A stretch of 34,635 nt of DNA from CAYUWM01 sp964448395 (GCA_964448395.1 CAYUWM010000013.1:1-34635); one strand, 5' to 3'. Shown: positions 1 to 8,706, numbered from the stretch's first letter. Program-made: numbers and translations. The notes: generated by a model not told the origin, from the sequence alone.

Positions 1-1
1 T

Positions 2-1141
2 GGTGATCTTTCGGCCCAGTACCTCATAGAAGCCGCCGTTATCGGACTTATTGACAGAATCAAGGCTAAGAGCCCGAAGTTCGACACTGCAGAGATTGAA
101 GACTGCGCGGTATCCTGCCAGAGCCCCATCGGTGAACAGTCTATGATCGGGAGGATGACGGTGCTTGTCTCCGGCCTCCCCGAAGAGGTGGCAGGTTGGG
201 GACTGACAGCCGACGGGCTGCAGGCGATCAATTCACAGGCCCAAGCGATCATGTCTGGCTGCGGCGATATCATGATTGCCGCTGGCTTGGAGCACATGAG
301 CCGCTATCCGCTGATGGCGGTCCTCGAATCGGCAATAAAGGGCGGATACCCCATGGTCACTCACCCCAACTTTGAGAAGAGGGGCGGTTATGTCATGCCG
401 GGCACGGCCGCTGAAGTGATCGGCGATCAATATGGGCTCGATCGAGAGCAGATGGATCGATACGGCTTGTGGAGCCACCAGAAAGCGGTCAAGGAGATGA
501 GGAATACTGAGTGGTATAGGAAGCGGATAGTACCGGTTTCAGTATCGCAGAACGGCTCAGGCCCCCAGATGGTGGACAAAGACGAGCCGCCGCGCGAGAT
601 TGCATTGGACGACCCGGAAGCTGCCTGGGCACAGATACAGGAGCTGCAGCCCAGATTTAAGGAGGGAGGCCAGGTTACCGCAGCCAGTTCCTCCAGCATA
701 GCCGATGGCGCAGCGGCAGTGATGCTGATGTCTAAGGATAAAGCAAAAGAGCTGGGACTGGAGCCTATGGTTACCATAAGGGCGACGGCCATGGCCGGCG
801 GTGATCCGTTCTTCCAGTTCTTGGCCCCCATTCCAGCAATGAAGAAGGCATTGGATCGTGCCGGCATAACCATGAAAGACGTTGAGGTCTGGGAGTGTCT
901 GGAGGGCTTCGCCGCACCGGTGCTGGCTTTCTGCAGGGAGTTCGACGTCGCCTTTGATGACCCCAGGATAAATCCCACCGGTGGATCGATCGCCATCGGG
1001 AATCCCACCGGATGCAGTGGAGTTCTGTACTTTGTTGAGATGGTTCACTGGATGGTACGCAACAACCTTAGATGGGGGCTCCAGGAGGAGTCCAGTATTC
1101 AGGGTGTCGGCATTGCCACCGTTGTCGAACGGGAGAAGTAG
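2..1141 (+). CDS. Thiolase-fold protein lacking the catalytic residues (5' partial)
   Basis: The frame is open from base 2 to TAG at 1139-1141, so the true start lies left of the window; by comparison with thiolases of about 390 residues, roughly 15-25 residues are missing. The fold is recognisable from GLQAINSQAQAIMSG, AAGLEHMS, QVTAASSSSIADGAAAVML and the C-terminal NPTGGSIAIG. Thiolases make or cleave 3-ketoacyl-CoA with a nucleophilic Cys (LCxSGL), an Asn in NEAFA, a His in GHP and a second Cys near the C-terminus. Here these positions read LTADGL (Thr), LEGFA, GNP (Asn) and GIATVVEREK (no Cys). Normal Claisen chemistry is therefore unlikely. It may be a structural partner, an aldolase-type member (the steroid aldolase Ltp2 is a precedent for a Cys-less thiolase fold) or an enzyme of unknown reaction. 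A strong terminator follows. The family call is firm; the function is open. Confidence 0.85.
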   Translation, partial: GDLSAQYLIEAAVIGLIDRIKAKSPKFDTAEIEDCAVSCQSPIGEQSMIGRMTVLVSGLPEEVAGWGLTADGLQAINSQAQAIMSGCGDIMIAAGLEHMSRYPLMAVLESAIKGGYPMVTHPNFEKRGGYVMPGTAAEVIGDQYGLDREQMDRYGLWSHQKAVKEMRNTEWYRKRIVPVSVSQNGSGPQMVDKDEPPREIALDDPEAAWAQIQELQPRFKEGGQVTAASSSSIADGAAAVMLMSKDKAKELGLEPMVTIRATAMAGGDPFFQFLAPIPAMKKALDRAGITMKDVEVWECLEGFAAPVLAFCREFDVAFDDPRINPTGGSIAIGNPTGCSGVLYFVEMVHWMVRNNLRWGLQEESSIQGVGIATVVEREK

Positions 1142-1160
1142 AATAATTCGACCTCGATTG

Positions 1161-1200
1161 AGGGTTGTTTCCTGTAACGGAAGCAACCCTTTTTCTATTT
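1161..1200 (+). terminator. Intrinsic terminator after the thiolase-like gene
   Basis: A 12-bp stem (1161-1172 with 1179-1190, one T-G wobble) closes a 6-base loop (1173-1178) and is followed by TTTTCTATTT. It starts 20 bases after the stop codon and separates the thiolase-like gene from the glycan cluster. Confidence 0.9.
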
Positions 1201-1205
1201 AGACC

Positions 1206-1234
1206 TTGAGGCTTTTGTCGTAAGGTGTTACAAT
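1206..1234 (+). promoter_or_regulatory. Sigma70-like promoter of the glycan cluster
   Basis: TTGAGG at 1206-1211, a 17-base spacer and TACAAT at 1229-1234, with an upstream TG giving an extended -10 (TGTTACAAT). It lies just after the terminator and 39 bases before the flippase start, so it probably begins the long + strand operon. Confidence 0.7.
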
Positions 1235-1273
1235 CTATTTCTACGTATATATCTTTAGCAACCGTGGGTTGGT

Positions 1274-2593
1274 ATGCTTCGTAGATCAACACTTATCATT
1301 GAGCGAATCAAATCGGATGACATGGCGCGGCATGGCATTCTGATGGCCGCCTTTGGCTTCGCTCTGGGGCTTTTCAATTATCTGTATCAGCTGGCCATGG
1401 GCCGCATGCTGCAGCCTGAAGATTACGGCATATTGATGAGCCTGACTTCACTATTCCTTATAGTCTCGATCTTCTCTTTAGCTATACGTACAGCGATGGC
1501 TAAATTCGTTTCCAAATATCACGCGGAAGGAAATATGAAGGCAGTCAGCAATCTATGGCGGCTTCACCTAAAGCGTACATTAGTAATCGGTGTAGTGGTA
1601 TTTATTGTGGCAGCTCTGCTAAGCCCGATCATCTCGGGCTTCCTCAGGATAGGTAATTACTGGTATCCTCTTACCCTGTTCTCGGCTTTGATACTGGCCT
1701 TTGCCGTCCCGGTGAATTACGGAACCCTTAACGGTCTTCAGCGATTTTCCCAACTGGGCTGGGCTACCACCCTATGGGCTTTGCTGAAGCTGTTGCTCGC
1801 TATCTTACTGATCAAGCTCGGGTTCGGCTTATACGGTGGCTTGCTTCCCTTCCTTATCGCCTTCATCATCATCTTTGCTATTACTCTTTCCTTGCTTAAG
1901 GATCTGCGAGGCGGGAATGCGAATAAGGTGGCTATCGTTGGGTTCCGTTCATACCTTGGGCTGTCCTTTGTAGCCATACTCGCCTATACGGTATTAACCA
2001 ATATCGATATTGTCTTGGTCAAACGTTTTCTGAGCGCGGAGCAAGCGGGTAACTACGCTGCTATCGCAGCGTTGGGTCGGGCTGCCCTTTTCGCCCCGAT
2101 GGGCATTGCACTGGCGATGTTTCCCAAGTCCTCCGGGCTTCACGAGATGGGGAAAAGCCACAGGCCTGTTTTGTTAATGGGCGTATTGCTCACGCTGTTG
2201 ATTTCCGGTGCGGTGGTGGCCATCTACTGGATTGATCCGGAGTTTGTCCTCGGCTTCCTCGGCAAGTATGAGTCCGGTGCGCTTAAGTATCCCTTGGCCG
2301 TAGATCATCTTTTTAAATATGCAGTGGCAATGCTCTTGTTCGCCGTTTCATATATCATAATGAACTACTTCCTGTCGATTAACCGTATCAGGGTGGCATA
2401 TCCCTTTGTGGTAACAGCCTTCTTACAAGTCGTTTTGATATTATATTTCCACGGCGATATCTCCCAAGTGGTGAATGTGGTACTGGTGTCGTCGGCGGTT
2501 TGCCTTATCGCGGTGATAGCCTTCTATCTGTTTTGGGTCAAGAAACACGCTCCGCCGATTCAGGTTATGACCAACGAGGTATCAGATGGGTAG
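1274..2593 (+). CDS. Wzx-like lipid-linked oligosaccharide flippase
   Basis: A 439-residue protein made almost wholly of hydrophobic segments, roughly 12, separated by short basic loops. The N-terminus (GRMLQPEDYGILMSL) is typical of the MOP-superfamily polysaccharide transporters (Wzx/RfbX), which move undecaprenyl-linked glycan repeat units across the inner membrane. The length is normal for the family. The ATG at 1274 has only a weak upstream GGTTGG; ATG 1322 (MARHG...) is a possible shorter start. The gene is first in the glycan cluster, 39 bases after a good promoter, and its end overlaps the next glycosyltransferase by 8 bases, so the two are probably translationally coupled. The cargo cannot be read from sequence. 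Confidence 0.85.
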   Translation: MLRRSTLIIERIKSDDMARHGILMAAFGFALGLFNYLYQLAMGRMLQPEDYGILMSLTSLFLIVSIFSLAIRTAMAKFVSKYHAEGNMKAVSNLWRLHLKRTLVIGVVVFIVAALLSPIISGFLRIGNYWYPLTLFSALILAFAVPVNYGTLNGLQRFSQLGWATTLWALLKLLLAILLIKLGFGLYGGLLPFLIAFIIIFAITLSLLKDLRGGNANKVAIVGFRSYLGLSFVAILAYTVLTNIDIVLVKRFLSAEQAGNYAAIAALGRAALFAPMGIALAMFPKSSGLHEMGKSHRPVLLMGVLLTLLISGAVVAIYWIDPEFVLGFLGKYESGALKYPLAVDHLFKYAVAMLLFAVSYIIMNYFLSINRIRVAYPFVVTAFLQVVLILYFHGDISQVVNVVLVSSAVCLIAVIAFYLFWVKKHAPPIQVMTNEVSDG

Positions 2594-3335
2594 AACACTA
2601 TCGATCATTATCCCTGCTCGCGATGCGGAGAGGGAGATATCGAAAACCCTGGAGGACTATGTCGCCTATTTCAGCGAGGTGTATAGTCAGGATTTCGAGA
2701 TTCTAGTAGTGCCGAACGATTGCTCGGACAATACGGTATCTATAGTAGAAGAGTGCTGCAACAGGTATCCGGTGATCAGGAGTCAGGTCTACGAGGGCAG
2801 CATCGGCAAGGGTGGGGCGGTAATAGAGGGGTTCAAACTGGCGCAGGGGGATATCTTATCCTTCGTTGATGCCGACGGCGCTACTGGCCCGGCAGAGCTG
2901 TTCAAGCTGGTGCAGGCGCTGGGAGAACATCAAGCTGTTATCGGCTCGAGATGGATGCCGGGGTCGAAGGTGCTGGTCAAACAGGGATTTGCCAGGAGGG
3001 TAGCGAGCAGGGGTTTCAACCTGCTGGTCAGGTTGTTTTTCGGACTTCCTTTCAGGGATACCCAGTGCGGGGCCAAGGTGTTCGCCAAGCGGGCAATCGA
3101 TGAGGTTATGGGCGAGTTGGAGACCGCCAAATTTGCCTTTGATGTCGAACTTCTATACCGGCTTAAAAAGAGGGGATACAGCATCACAGAGGTACCCATA
3201 GTGTGGGAGAACCGGCCTCAATCCACCCTCAACCTGCAGTGGGTCATTCCCGAGATGTTCTTCGCCATGCTTAAGGTAAGAATGCTGGATAGCCCCTTGC
3301 GTTGGATGTTTAAAAAGCAGTCTATAGAGCAGTGA
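2586..3335 (+). CDS. Family 2 glycosyltransferase (DPM1/DPG-synthase-like)
   Basis: A 249-residue soluble GT2 enzyme. It has the GT-A nucleotide-binding start (LSIIIPARDAE), an NDCSDNT motif where many relatives have DDGSxD, and the metal-binding D95-A-D97. The C-terminal half (DTQCGAKVFAKRA, then FAFDVELLYRLKKRGY) is characteristic of dolichyl/polyprenyl-phosphate sugar transferases without membrane anchors. It probably transfers an NDP-sugar to polyprenyl phosphate or to a growing lipid-linked glycan at the cytoplasmic face. ATG 2586 has GAGGT about six bases upstream and overlaps the flippase end by 8 bases. Donor and acceptor are unknown. Confidence 0.85.
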   Translation: MGRTLSIIIPARDAEREISKTLEDYVAYFSEVYSQDFEILVVPNDCSDNTVSIVEECCNRYPVIRSQVYEGSIGKGGAVIEGFKLAQGDILSFVDADGATGPAELFKLVQALGEHQAVIGSRWMPGSKVLVKQGFARRVASRGFNLLVRLFFGLPFRDTQCGAKVFAKRAIDEVMGELETAKFAFDVELLYRLKKRGYSITEVPIVWENRPQSTLNLQWVIPEMFFAMLKVRMLDSPLRWMFKKQSIEQ

Positions 3336-3342
3336 AACAGCG

Positions 3343-4488
3343 ATGAAAATCCTCATTCTGAACTGGAGGGATATCAGGGACCCGCTTGCGGGCGGCGCTG
3401 AGGCCTATTTGCATCAGATAGGAAGAAGGCTTGCCAGAGAGCATGAAGTCTTTCTATTTTGTCGCAGATATTCAGGGAGTAGTCCCAGAGACGAAATAGC
3501 GGGCATAAAGGTTATTCGCCGGGGTGGCTCGTTTACTCTGTATCCGTATTTTATCCTCAGTTACCTGTTAGCCCTCCGAAAAGAGCGCTTCGATGTGGTT
3601 GTCGATGGTATTAATGGTGTGCCCTTCTTCACCCCGCTATTCGTCAAGAGACCAAAGATTGCGGTTATCTTCCACATTGTGGGCAGGGAGATATTTTTCA
3701 GGGAACTTCCCTTCCCCCTATCTCTTATCGGTCTTGTTGCCGAGAAAATGATACCAATTGTTTACCGTCGAGTACCAGTGGTCGTTATATCCGATAGTAC
3801 TAAGGATGAGGTTATCCGGTTTGGAATACCGCAGAAGAATATAAGCCTTGTCTATTGTGGCATAGAAAATGTCAAGGATGCCGCTGGAAAACCGCATAAT
3901 AAGAGCTTCCATCCATCTGTAGCCTATTTCGGCAGGATTAAAGATTACAAACAACTTGACCACCTTGTAAAAGCCTTCGCCCAAGTCAATGTAGATATGC
4001 CAAATTCCGAATTGGTCATCGCCGGTAGGGGTGATTACTCTGTGCTTGCAGATCTTGTGGAGAGCTTGGGCCTGTCGCAATCAGTCAGGCTTGTTGGCGA
4101 GGTGTCGGATCAGGAAAAGGAGAAAATACTTGGTGAAGCCTGGGTCTTTGTGACCCCTTCGCTGAAAGAGGGGTGGGGGATTACGGTCATCGAGGCTAAC
4201 AATTGCGGGACCCCGGCCATTGCCTATAATGTTCCCGGGTTGAGGGATTCTATAAGAGATGGCGAAACTGGTTTGCTGGTGACTGAAGGTAAGATAGATG
4301 ACCTTGCCGAGGCTATAAGCAGGGTTCTCAAGGATGCTGGTTTGAGACAGAGGCTAACTCAGAATGCAATAACATGGGCATCTAGGTTTAACTGGGATAA
4401 TAGTGCTGAGGGCTTTATCAGGGCGATAGGAGGAGCAGTAGATGGGGGAAGGCCCGTTGGTATCGGTAATAGTGCCGACCAAGAATAA
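3343..4488 (+). CDS. Family 4 glycosyltransferase
   Basis: A 381-residue retaining GT-B enzyme. The N-terminal Rossmann domain carries the GT4 acceptor-side motif DPLAGGAEAYLHQ (about residues 13-25). The C-terminal domain carries AYFGRIKDYK and the catalytic E-x7-E at E276/E284 (EGWGITVIE), followed by CGTPAIAYNVPGLRDS. Relatives are mannosyl-, glucosyl- or GlcNAc-transferases that use NDP-sugars in the cytoplasm. It starts 7 bases after the preceding GT2. Its last 47 bases overlap the next gene, whose own strong Shine-Dalgarno site lies inside this coding sequence; the overlapping tail is not conserved-looking and may reflect a lost earlier stop codon. Confidence 0.88.
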   Translation: MKILILNWRDIRDPLAGGAEAYLHQIGRRLAREHEVFLFCRRYSGSSPRDEIAGIKVIRRGGSFTLYPYFILSYLLALRKERFDVVVDGINGVPFFTPLFVKRPKIAVIFHIVGREIFFRELPFPLSLIGLVAEKMIPIVYRRVPVVVISDSTKDEVIRFGIPQKNISLVYCGIENVKDAAGKPHNKSFHPSVAYFGRIKDYKQLDHLVKAFAQVNVDMPNSELVIAGRGDYSVLADLVESLGLSQSVRLVGEVSDQEKEKILGEAWVFVTPSLKEGWGITVIEANNCGTPAIAYNVPGLRDSIRDGETGLLVTEGKIDDLAEAISRVLKDAGLRQRLTQNAITWASRFNWDNSAEGFIRAIGGAVDGGRPVGIGNSADQE

Positions 4489-5278
4489 CGAAGGGACTAT
4501 AGATAAATGTCTGGCATCGATCAGAGACCAGACCTATTCCAATATTGAGGTTATCGTTGTAGATAACTACAGCACCGACGCGACGGCGAAGATCGCCGAG
4601 GGTTTCGGTTTCAAGCTGCTGCTTAAGGGGCCGGAGCGAAACCCCCAGCGCAATTTCGGGGCTCAACAGGCTGGTGGGGAGTATCTCCTGTTTATCGATT
4701 CGGATATGGAGCTGACCCCGGATGTGGTGGCGGACTGCGTGGCCAGGGTGCAACGCGAGGGGGCCCAGGCGGTGACCATACCCGAGGTGTCCTTCGGCGA
4801 GGGCTTCTGGACCAGATGCAAGGCATTGGAGAGGTCGTTTTATAACGATGAGGAGACCATGGCGCTGGCCCGCTTCTTCGATAAAAGTGCTTTCGATACA
4901 GTCCATGGATTCGATGAGAGACTGGTGGGCTTCGACGACCGCGACCTGCACTTCAGGGTTGTCAACAGCGGCGGGAAAATGAGCCAGTCAGCAGCAGTTA
5001 TCCGGCATAACGAGGGACGGGCGAGGATACTCCGTTTGATGAGGAAGAAGTACCTCTACGGCAAAACGCTTCATCGGTACCTGAGGACCCATCGTGGTGA
5101 GAGTAATGTGAGGTGGCTGTTCCTGAGGGTGACATTCATCAAACATTGGGGTAAGATGGTAAAACACCCGACCCTGGCCTTGGGGATGATGTTTATGCAG
5201 GTGTTGGAAATATCGGCGGCGGCGGCCGGTTACCTTGCAGGAAGGCTCAAGCCTTTAAGGGTATCTGATAATGAGTGA
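4442..5278 (+). CDS. Family 2 glycosyltransferase
   Basis: A 278-residue GT2 enzyme. The N-terminal half shows VSVIVPTKNNE, the VVDNYSTD motif and FIDSDMELTP, where DSD is the metal-binding site. The middle has GFDERLVGFDDRDLHFR, corresponding to the ED/DDxD acceptor-side region of rhamnosyl/glucosyl GT2 enzymes. ATG 4442 is set by AGGAGGAG at 4428-4435, embedded in the end of the GT4 gene. Its stop overlaps the following radical SAM gene by 8 bases. It probably adds one sugar to the lipid-linked glycan in the cytoplasm; sugar identity is not readable. Confidence 0.85.
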   Translation: MGEGPLVSVIVPTKNNEGTIDKCLASIRDQTYSNIEVIVVDNYSTDATAKIAEGFGFKLLLKGPERNPQRNFGAQQAGGEYLLFIDSDMELTPDVVADCVARVQREGAQAVTIPEVSFGEGFWTRCKALERSFYNDEETMALARFFDKSAFDTVHGFDERLVGFDDRDLHFRVVNSGGKMSQSAAVIRHNEGRARILRLMRKKYLYGKTLHRYLRTHRGESNVRWLFLRVTFIKHWGKMVKHPTLALGMMFMQVLEISAAAAGYLAGRLKPLRVSDNE

Positions 5279-6821
5279 TACTAGTAGCTCCCAGACGAAA
5301 GCGAAGGATGTCAGGATTCTCCTCATACATCCTTCGCTCACACTGCCCATAGTGGAGGCCCCCTCCCTGGAACCTCCACTGGGGCTGGCCTACCTGGCGG
5401 CATACGTCGCAAAGGCTGGCTACGAGGTGCGCATCCTGGACGCAGTAGCATCCGGGGTGAGGGACATCAAGCGGGAAGGCGATTACGTGCGGGTGGGTTT
5501 AGACGACTCGGATATCAAGGATTACATACGTGACTTTGCCCCCCAGATAGTGGGGGTAAGCGCTGCCTTCACCGAGACCGCCTCAGACTCCCATCACGTC
5601 GCCAGATTGGTCAAGGAGGTAGACTCGGAGATACTGGTGGTGTTCGGCGGCGCCCACACCACGGCGCTTCCGGAACAGGTCTTGATGGATGAAAACGTCG
5701 ATATGGTGGTGAAGGGCGAGGGCGAAGCGACGCTTCTGGAGATAGCCGAGAGCTTCAGCGACAAATCGAGGCTTAACCGCCTGGAGGGAACGGTAGTGAA
5801 GAATGGGGAGAACGTACTGCACAATCCGGCACGCCCATTCATCGCTGACATGGACAGCATACCGTTTCCAGCTTATCATTTGTTGCCGATGGAGGTGTAC
5901 CTCCATAAGGGCGAATACTACATGAATGACTGGGCGATGCGGCCGCCGCGCCTGAACATGACTACCAGCAGGGGGTGTCCCGGTAGGTGCGTCTTCTGCT
6001 CGATCCACGGCATCTGGGGCTTCGAGTGGAGGGCGCGCTCTGCAGCCAATGTGGTAGACGAGATAGAATCGTTAGTGAAGAACTGGCACATCGGCGAGGT
6101 CGCATTCCAGGATGATAATATCTCTTTGGATAGAGACCGGATAATGGCTATCTGCGATGAGATAATCGATCGCAAGCTTGATATCCGATGGTGCACACCC
6201 AATGGGGTGGCGATATATACCCTGGATGCGGAGCTGGTGAAGAAGATGAGGCAGAGCGGTTGCTGGAGGCTGTCCTTCGGAATAGAATCGGCATGGCCGG
6301 AGACGCAGAAGTTCATCGGCAAGCGGATACCCCTGGAGAAGGTCAATCGAGCGATCAAATGGGCGAATAATTGCGGCATCTGGACTCATGGCACTTTCAT
6401 TATCGGTTTCCCCTTCGAGCCCATGGAGTCGGTTAAAGCAACAGTGGACTACGCCATCACCTCCGATCTCGACTTTGCTCATCTCTACATCGCCACGCCG
6501 TATCCGGGGACCAAGCTTAACGATATAGTATGTCAGGAGGGACTGCTGCCGGATGATATTGAGCGCTGGTCGGTCAATAAGGCCGAATGGGATACCAAAT
6601 ACCTTTCCAGGGGGGAATTGAACAGGATAAGGACTGAAGCCTACGCTGGGATACTGAGCAGGCGTATGCGGAGATACTTGAACCCGTTAAAGCTTATGCG
6701 CAAGGTCAAATCTGGGGAGGATATTATCTTTATATTTAGAATGGTGAAGGTAGCGATTGCTATGAGGTGGGGTTTGAGACGGCATGGGGAATTGTTGACC
6801 CATTGGAAGGGTGATAAGTAG
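5271..6821 (+). CDS. B12-binding domain radical SAM protein
   Basis: A 516-residue class B radical SAM enzyme (BchE/HpnP-like layout). An N-terminal cobalamin-binding Rossmann domain spans about residues 12-160 (PPLGLAYLAAYVAKAGYEV, VVFGGAHTTALPEQVL, VVKGEGE). The radical SAM core follows, with the [4Fe-4S] ligands C236-x3-C240-x2-C243 (RGCPGRCVFC). The canonical DxHxxG cobalamin-ligand motif is absent, as is common in this class, so B12 may bind base-off without a lower His ligand. Members perform radical methylations, ring closures or rearrangements on lipids, tetrapyrroles and glycan precursors. Here it sits between glycosyltransferases in a tight operon (8-base overlap upstream), so a sugar- or polyprenol-modifying role is a reasonable but unproven inference. 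Confidence 0.88.
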   Translation: MSDTSSSQTKAKDVRILLIHPSLTLPIVEAPSLEPPLGLAYLAAYVAKAGYEVRILDAVASGVRDIKREGDYVRVGLDDSDIKDYIRDFAPQIVGVSAAFTETASDSHHVARLVKEVDSEILVVFGGAHTTALPEQVLMDENVDMVVKGEGEATLLEIAESFSDKSRLNRLEGTVVKNGENVLHNPARPFIADMDSIPFPAYHLLPMEVYLHKGEYYMNDWAMRPPRLNMTTSRGCPGRCVFCSIHGIWGFEWRARSAANVVDEIESLVKNWHIGEVAFQDDNISLDRDRIMAICDEIIDRKLDIRWCTPNGVAIYTLDAELVKKMRQSGCWRLSFGIESAWPETQKFIGKRIPLEKVNRAIKWANNCGIWTHGTFIIGFPFEPMESVKATVDYAITSDLDFAHLYIATPYPGTKLNDIVCQEGLLPDDIERWSVNKAEWDTKYLSRGELNRIRTEAYAGILSRRMRRYLNPLKLMRKVKSGEDIIFIFRMVKVAIAMRWGLRRHGELLTHWKGDK

Positions 6822-6876
6822 TGGAATTGACGGGCGGTTTAGATAAATACATGCGCTTGAGATAGGAGTGTGATCG

Positions 6877-7932
6877 ATGGCAGCACAGGAACCTCTAAGG
6901 TTAGGCATAGTCGGCTGTGGTGGGGTAGCTCAGAAACGCCACTTACCATATTTGCTCAAGATGAAAGACGTCAGGGTTGTAGCATTATGCGATGCTAATG
7001 TTGAACTGGCAGAACGGGTAGCGCAAAAATTCGGCGTCGCTAAGTTCTATGCAGATTTCTCTGAGATGCTTAAAAAGGAGGCATTGGACGTAGCCGATAT
7101 CACCGTCTCACCGAGGGCTCATGCCCCGCTGTCAATCCAGGCTCTGGAGGCAGGGTGCCATGTCCTGGTGGAGAAGCCAATAGCGGAGAGCGTCGAAGAG
7201 GCAGACAGGGTTGTTAAACTTATGCAGGAGAAGGGACTGAAGCTCTGTGTGGTACACAACAACCTGTTCGCACCTACGGTGCTTAAAGCCCTAGAAATAA
7301 TCGACGAAGGTAGTCTCGGTGAGGTAAGGGGAATAGATATCAGATGTCCCTGGCCCAGAACTAATCGAGAGCTGGCCAATAAGGACCACTGGTATCATAA
7401 GCTGCCTGGTGGCCTGTTCGGTGAGGTCCTGCCGCACACGATATACTTAGCCCGGGCGTTCCTGGGTGATGTGGAGCCGGTAGCGGTACATACCAGGAAG
7501 TTCACGAAATACGATTGGATCAATTCTGATGAACTGAGGGTGATACTGGATAGCGAGAAGGGCATATGCACGGTAACGGTCTCGTGTAGCTGGGCTAAAA
7601 ACAAGGTGCTTATCGACATCTTCGGTACCAGGAAGAGCCTGCATCTGGATGTGATAAATTCGGTAATGACCGAGTTTGGTTACGGGGAAGAGACATACGG
7701 CTCGCATGTAATAGAGAACATCAGGCAGGGCTTTCAATTGCTTGGCGGTACGGCGTCCGCTATTTTCAACGTAATCTCGGGTCGCTATGCTACCGGCCAC
7801 GAGACCCTGATCCGTCGCTTCATCCAGAGTATGAGAGAGGGCACCGAATTGCCAGTCACAGCAGAAGAGGGCAGAGAGGTGGTGCGGGTAGTGGAAAGGA
7901 TCGCTGCCCAGGTAGAAAGCTCCTGGAAGTAG
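6877..7932 (+). CDS. Gfo/Idh/MocA family oxidoreductase
   Basis: A 351-residue NAD(P)-dependent oxidoreductase. The N-terminal Rossmann motif is LGIVGCGGVAQKRHLPYL, and the cofactor/substrate Lys lies in the EKP motif at K100. The C-terminal alpha/beta domain (about 130-330) is typical of sugar dehydrogenases. In glycan clusters, family members oxidise or reduce UDP- or dTDP-sugars, for example in 3-keto or uronic amino-sugar routes. TAGGAG lies upstream of ATG 6877. A 55-base gap separates it from the radical SAM gene, the widest gap so far in the cluster, but no convincing promoter was found there. The substrate is not readable. Confidence 0.85.
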   Translation: MAAQEPLRLGIVGCGGVAQKRHLPYLLKMKDVRVVALCDANVELAERVAQKFGVAKFYADFSEMLKKEALDVADITVSPRAHAPLSIQALEAGCHVLVEKPIAESVEEADRVVKLMQEKGLKLCVVHNNLFAPTVLKALEIIDEGSLGEVRGIDIRCPWPRTNRELANKDHWYHKLPGGLFGEVLPHTIYLARAFLGDVEPVAVHTRKFTKYDWINSDELRVILDSEKGICTVTVSCSWAKNKVLIDIFGTRKSLHLDVINSVMTEFGYGEETYGSHVIENIRQGFQLLGGTASAIFNVISGRYATGHETLIRRFIQSMREGTELPVTAEEGREVVRVVERIAAQVESSWK

Positions 7933-7945
7933 ATCGGCAGTACCA

Positions 7946-8563
7946 ATGGGAATAAAACCGGTGGAGCCGCGCAAGCTGGACCTCATCAGGCGTAACATTC
8001 CCCCCTGCGATAACCTGCTCGATCTGGGAGCCGGTGACGGTGGCTATTTACCCTATCTGTCGCGCAAGGCCAAACGGGTAGTTGCTGTTGATATTGGCCG
8101 GGAGCTATGTGAAACGATAAAGCAACAGGGGTTTGAAGCGGTGATGGCGGATGCCATGGCGATCCCGTTCAAGGATGGCGCTTTCGAATGTGTCTGGGGT
8201 TCGGAGATAGTAGAGCATATGCCTTCCTTCGATATTTTCGGCGAGATTGAGCGCGTATGCCGGCGTACAATACTGGTTACGATGCCCAACCCGGCAAGCC
8301 CGCATTTTAAAAGAGACCCCACGCATATCCTGAGATATTCTGTTGCAGGTCTCGCTAGGCACTTAAATCAGAGGAAAGGTAAAACAGGCTGGCGGTATAT
8401 AACAAGGGGTCTGGGTTTCTATTGGATACCGGGGCCGGGTTTCTTCAAGACGTTTACCAGGTATGCGACCTATTATTTACCGTGGCTATCACCCACAATT
8501 TCGATAATAGGCCGAAACACCAGAGGGATTACAGGCGGCGCCAGCGCCGAGGATGCCTTGTAA
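7946..8563 (+). CDS. Class I SAM-dependent methyltransferase
   Basis: A 205-residue Rossmann methyltransferase. Motif I is LLDLGAGDGGYLPYL near residue 25, the acidic end of strand 2 is VVAVDIG, and motif post-II/III is MADAMAIPFKDGAFECVWGSEIVEHM. The pattern matches the UbiE/COQ5-like Methyltransf_11 group. The C-terminal part (THILRYSVAGLARHL and an aromatic stretch) is less typical and may hold the acceptor. It starts 13 bases after the oxidoreductase. It probably methylates a sugar hydroxyl or another small acceptor in the glycan pathway. It ends the first run of tightly packed genes. Confidence 0.8.
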   Translation: MGIKPVEPRKLDLIRRNIPPCDNLLDLGAGDGGYLPYLSRKAKRVVAVDIGRELCETIKQQGFEAVMADAMAIPFKDGAFECVWGSEIVEHMPSFDIFGEIERVCRRTILVTMPNPASPHFKRDPTHILRYSVAGLARHLNQRKGKTGWRYITRGLGFYWIPGPGFFKTFTRYATYYLPWLSPTISIIGRNTRGITGGASAEDAL

Positions 8564-8582
8564 CGCAGCAGAACGCTTAAAT

Positions 8583-8660
8583 ATGAGGGTGTATCTTTTG
8601 TATGAATATCTGAACATGGTCAGACCATCTATATCGGCTACAGGGGTTGAATTGACATAG
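8583..8660 (+). pseudogene. Possible remnant of a glycosyltransferase 5' end
   Basis: An open frame of 25 codons beginning MRVYLLYEYLN and ending in TAG at 8658-8660, in the 199-base gap between the methyltransferase and the next GT2. The start resembles the first strand of GT4 enzymes (M-R/K-hydrophobic-Y-D/E-Y-L-N). No Shine-Dalgarno site is visible and no continuation was found in the other frames of the gap. It could be a decayed gene start left by a deletion, or chance. Confidence 0.25.
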
Positions 8661-8677
8661 ATGCCGTATGTGCTTGC

Positions 8678-8706
8678 TTGACATATTAGGGTTACAGGTT
8701 TAATAT
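8678..8706 (+). promoter_or_regulatory. Internal sigma70-like promoter before the polyprenyl-phosphate GT2
   Basis: Perfect TTGACA at 8678-8683, a 17-base spacer and TAATAT at 8701-8706. It lies in the only gap in the first half of the cluster large enough for a promoter, 56 bases upstream of the GT2 start at 8763. It suggests a second transcription unit running to about 14323. Confidence 0.65.

Noticed and set aside
6822..6876. TTGACG at 6827 as a promoter for the Gfo/Idh/MocA gene
   Set aside because: No acceptable -10 hexamer lies 15-19 bases downstream.
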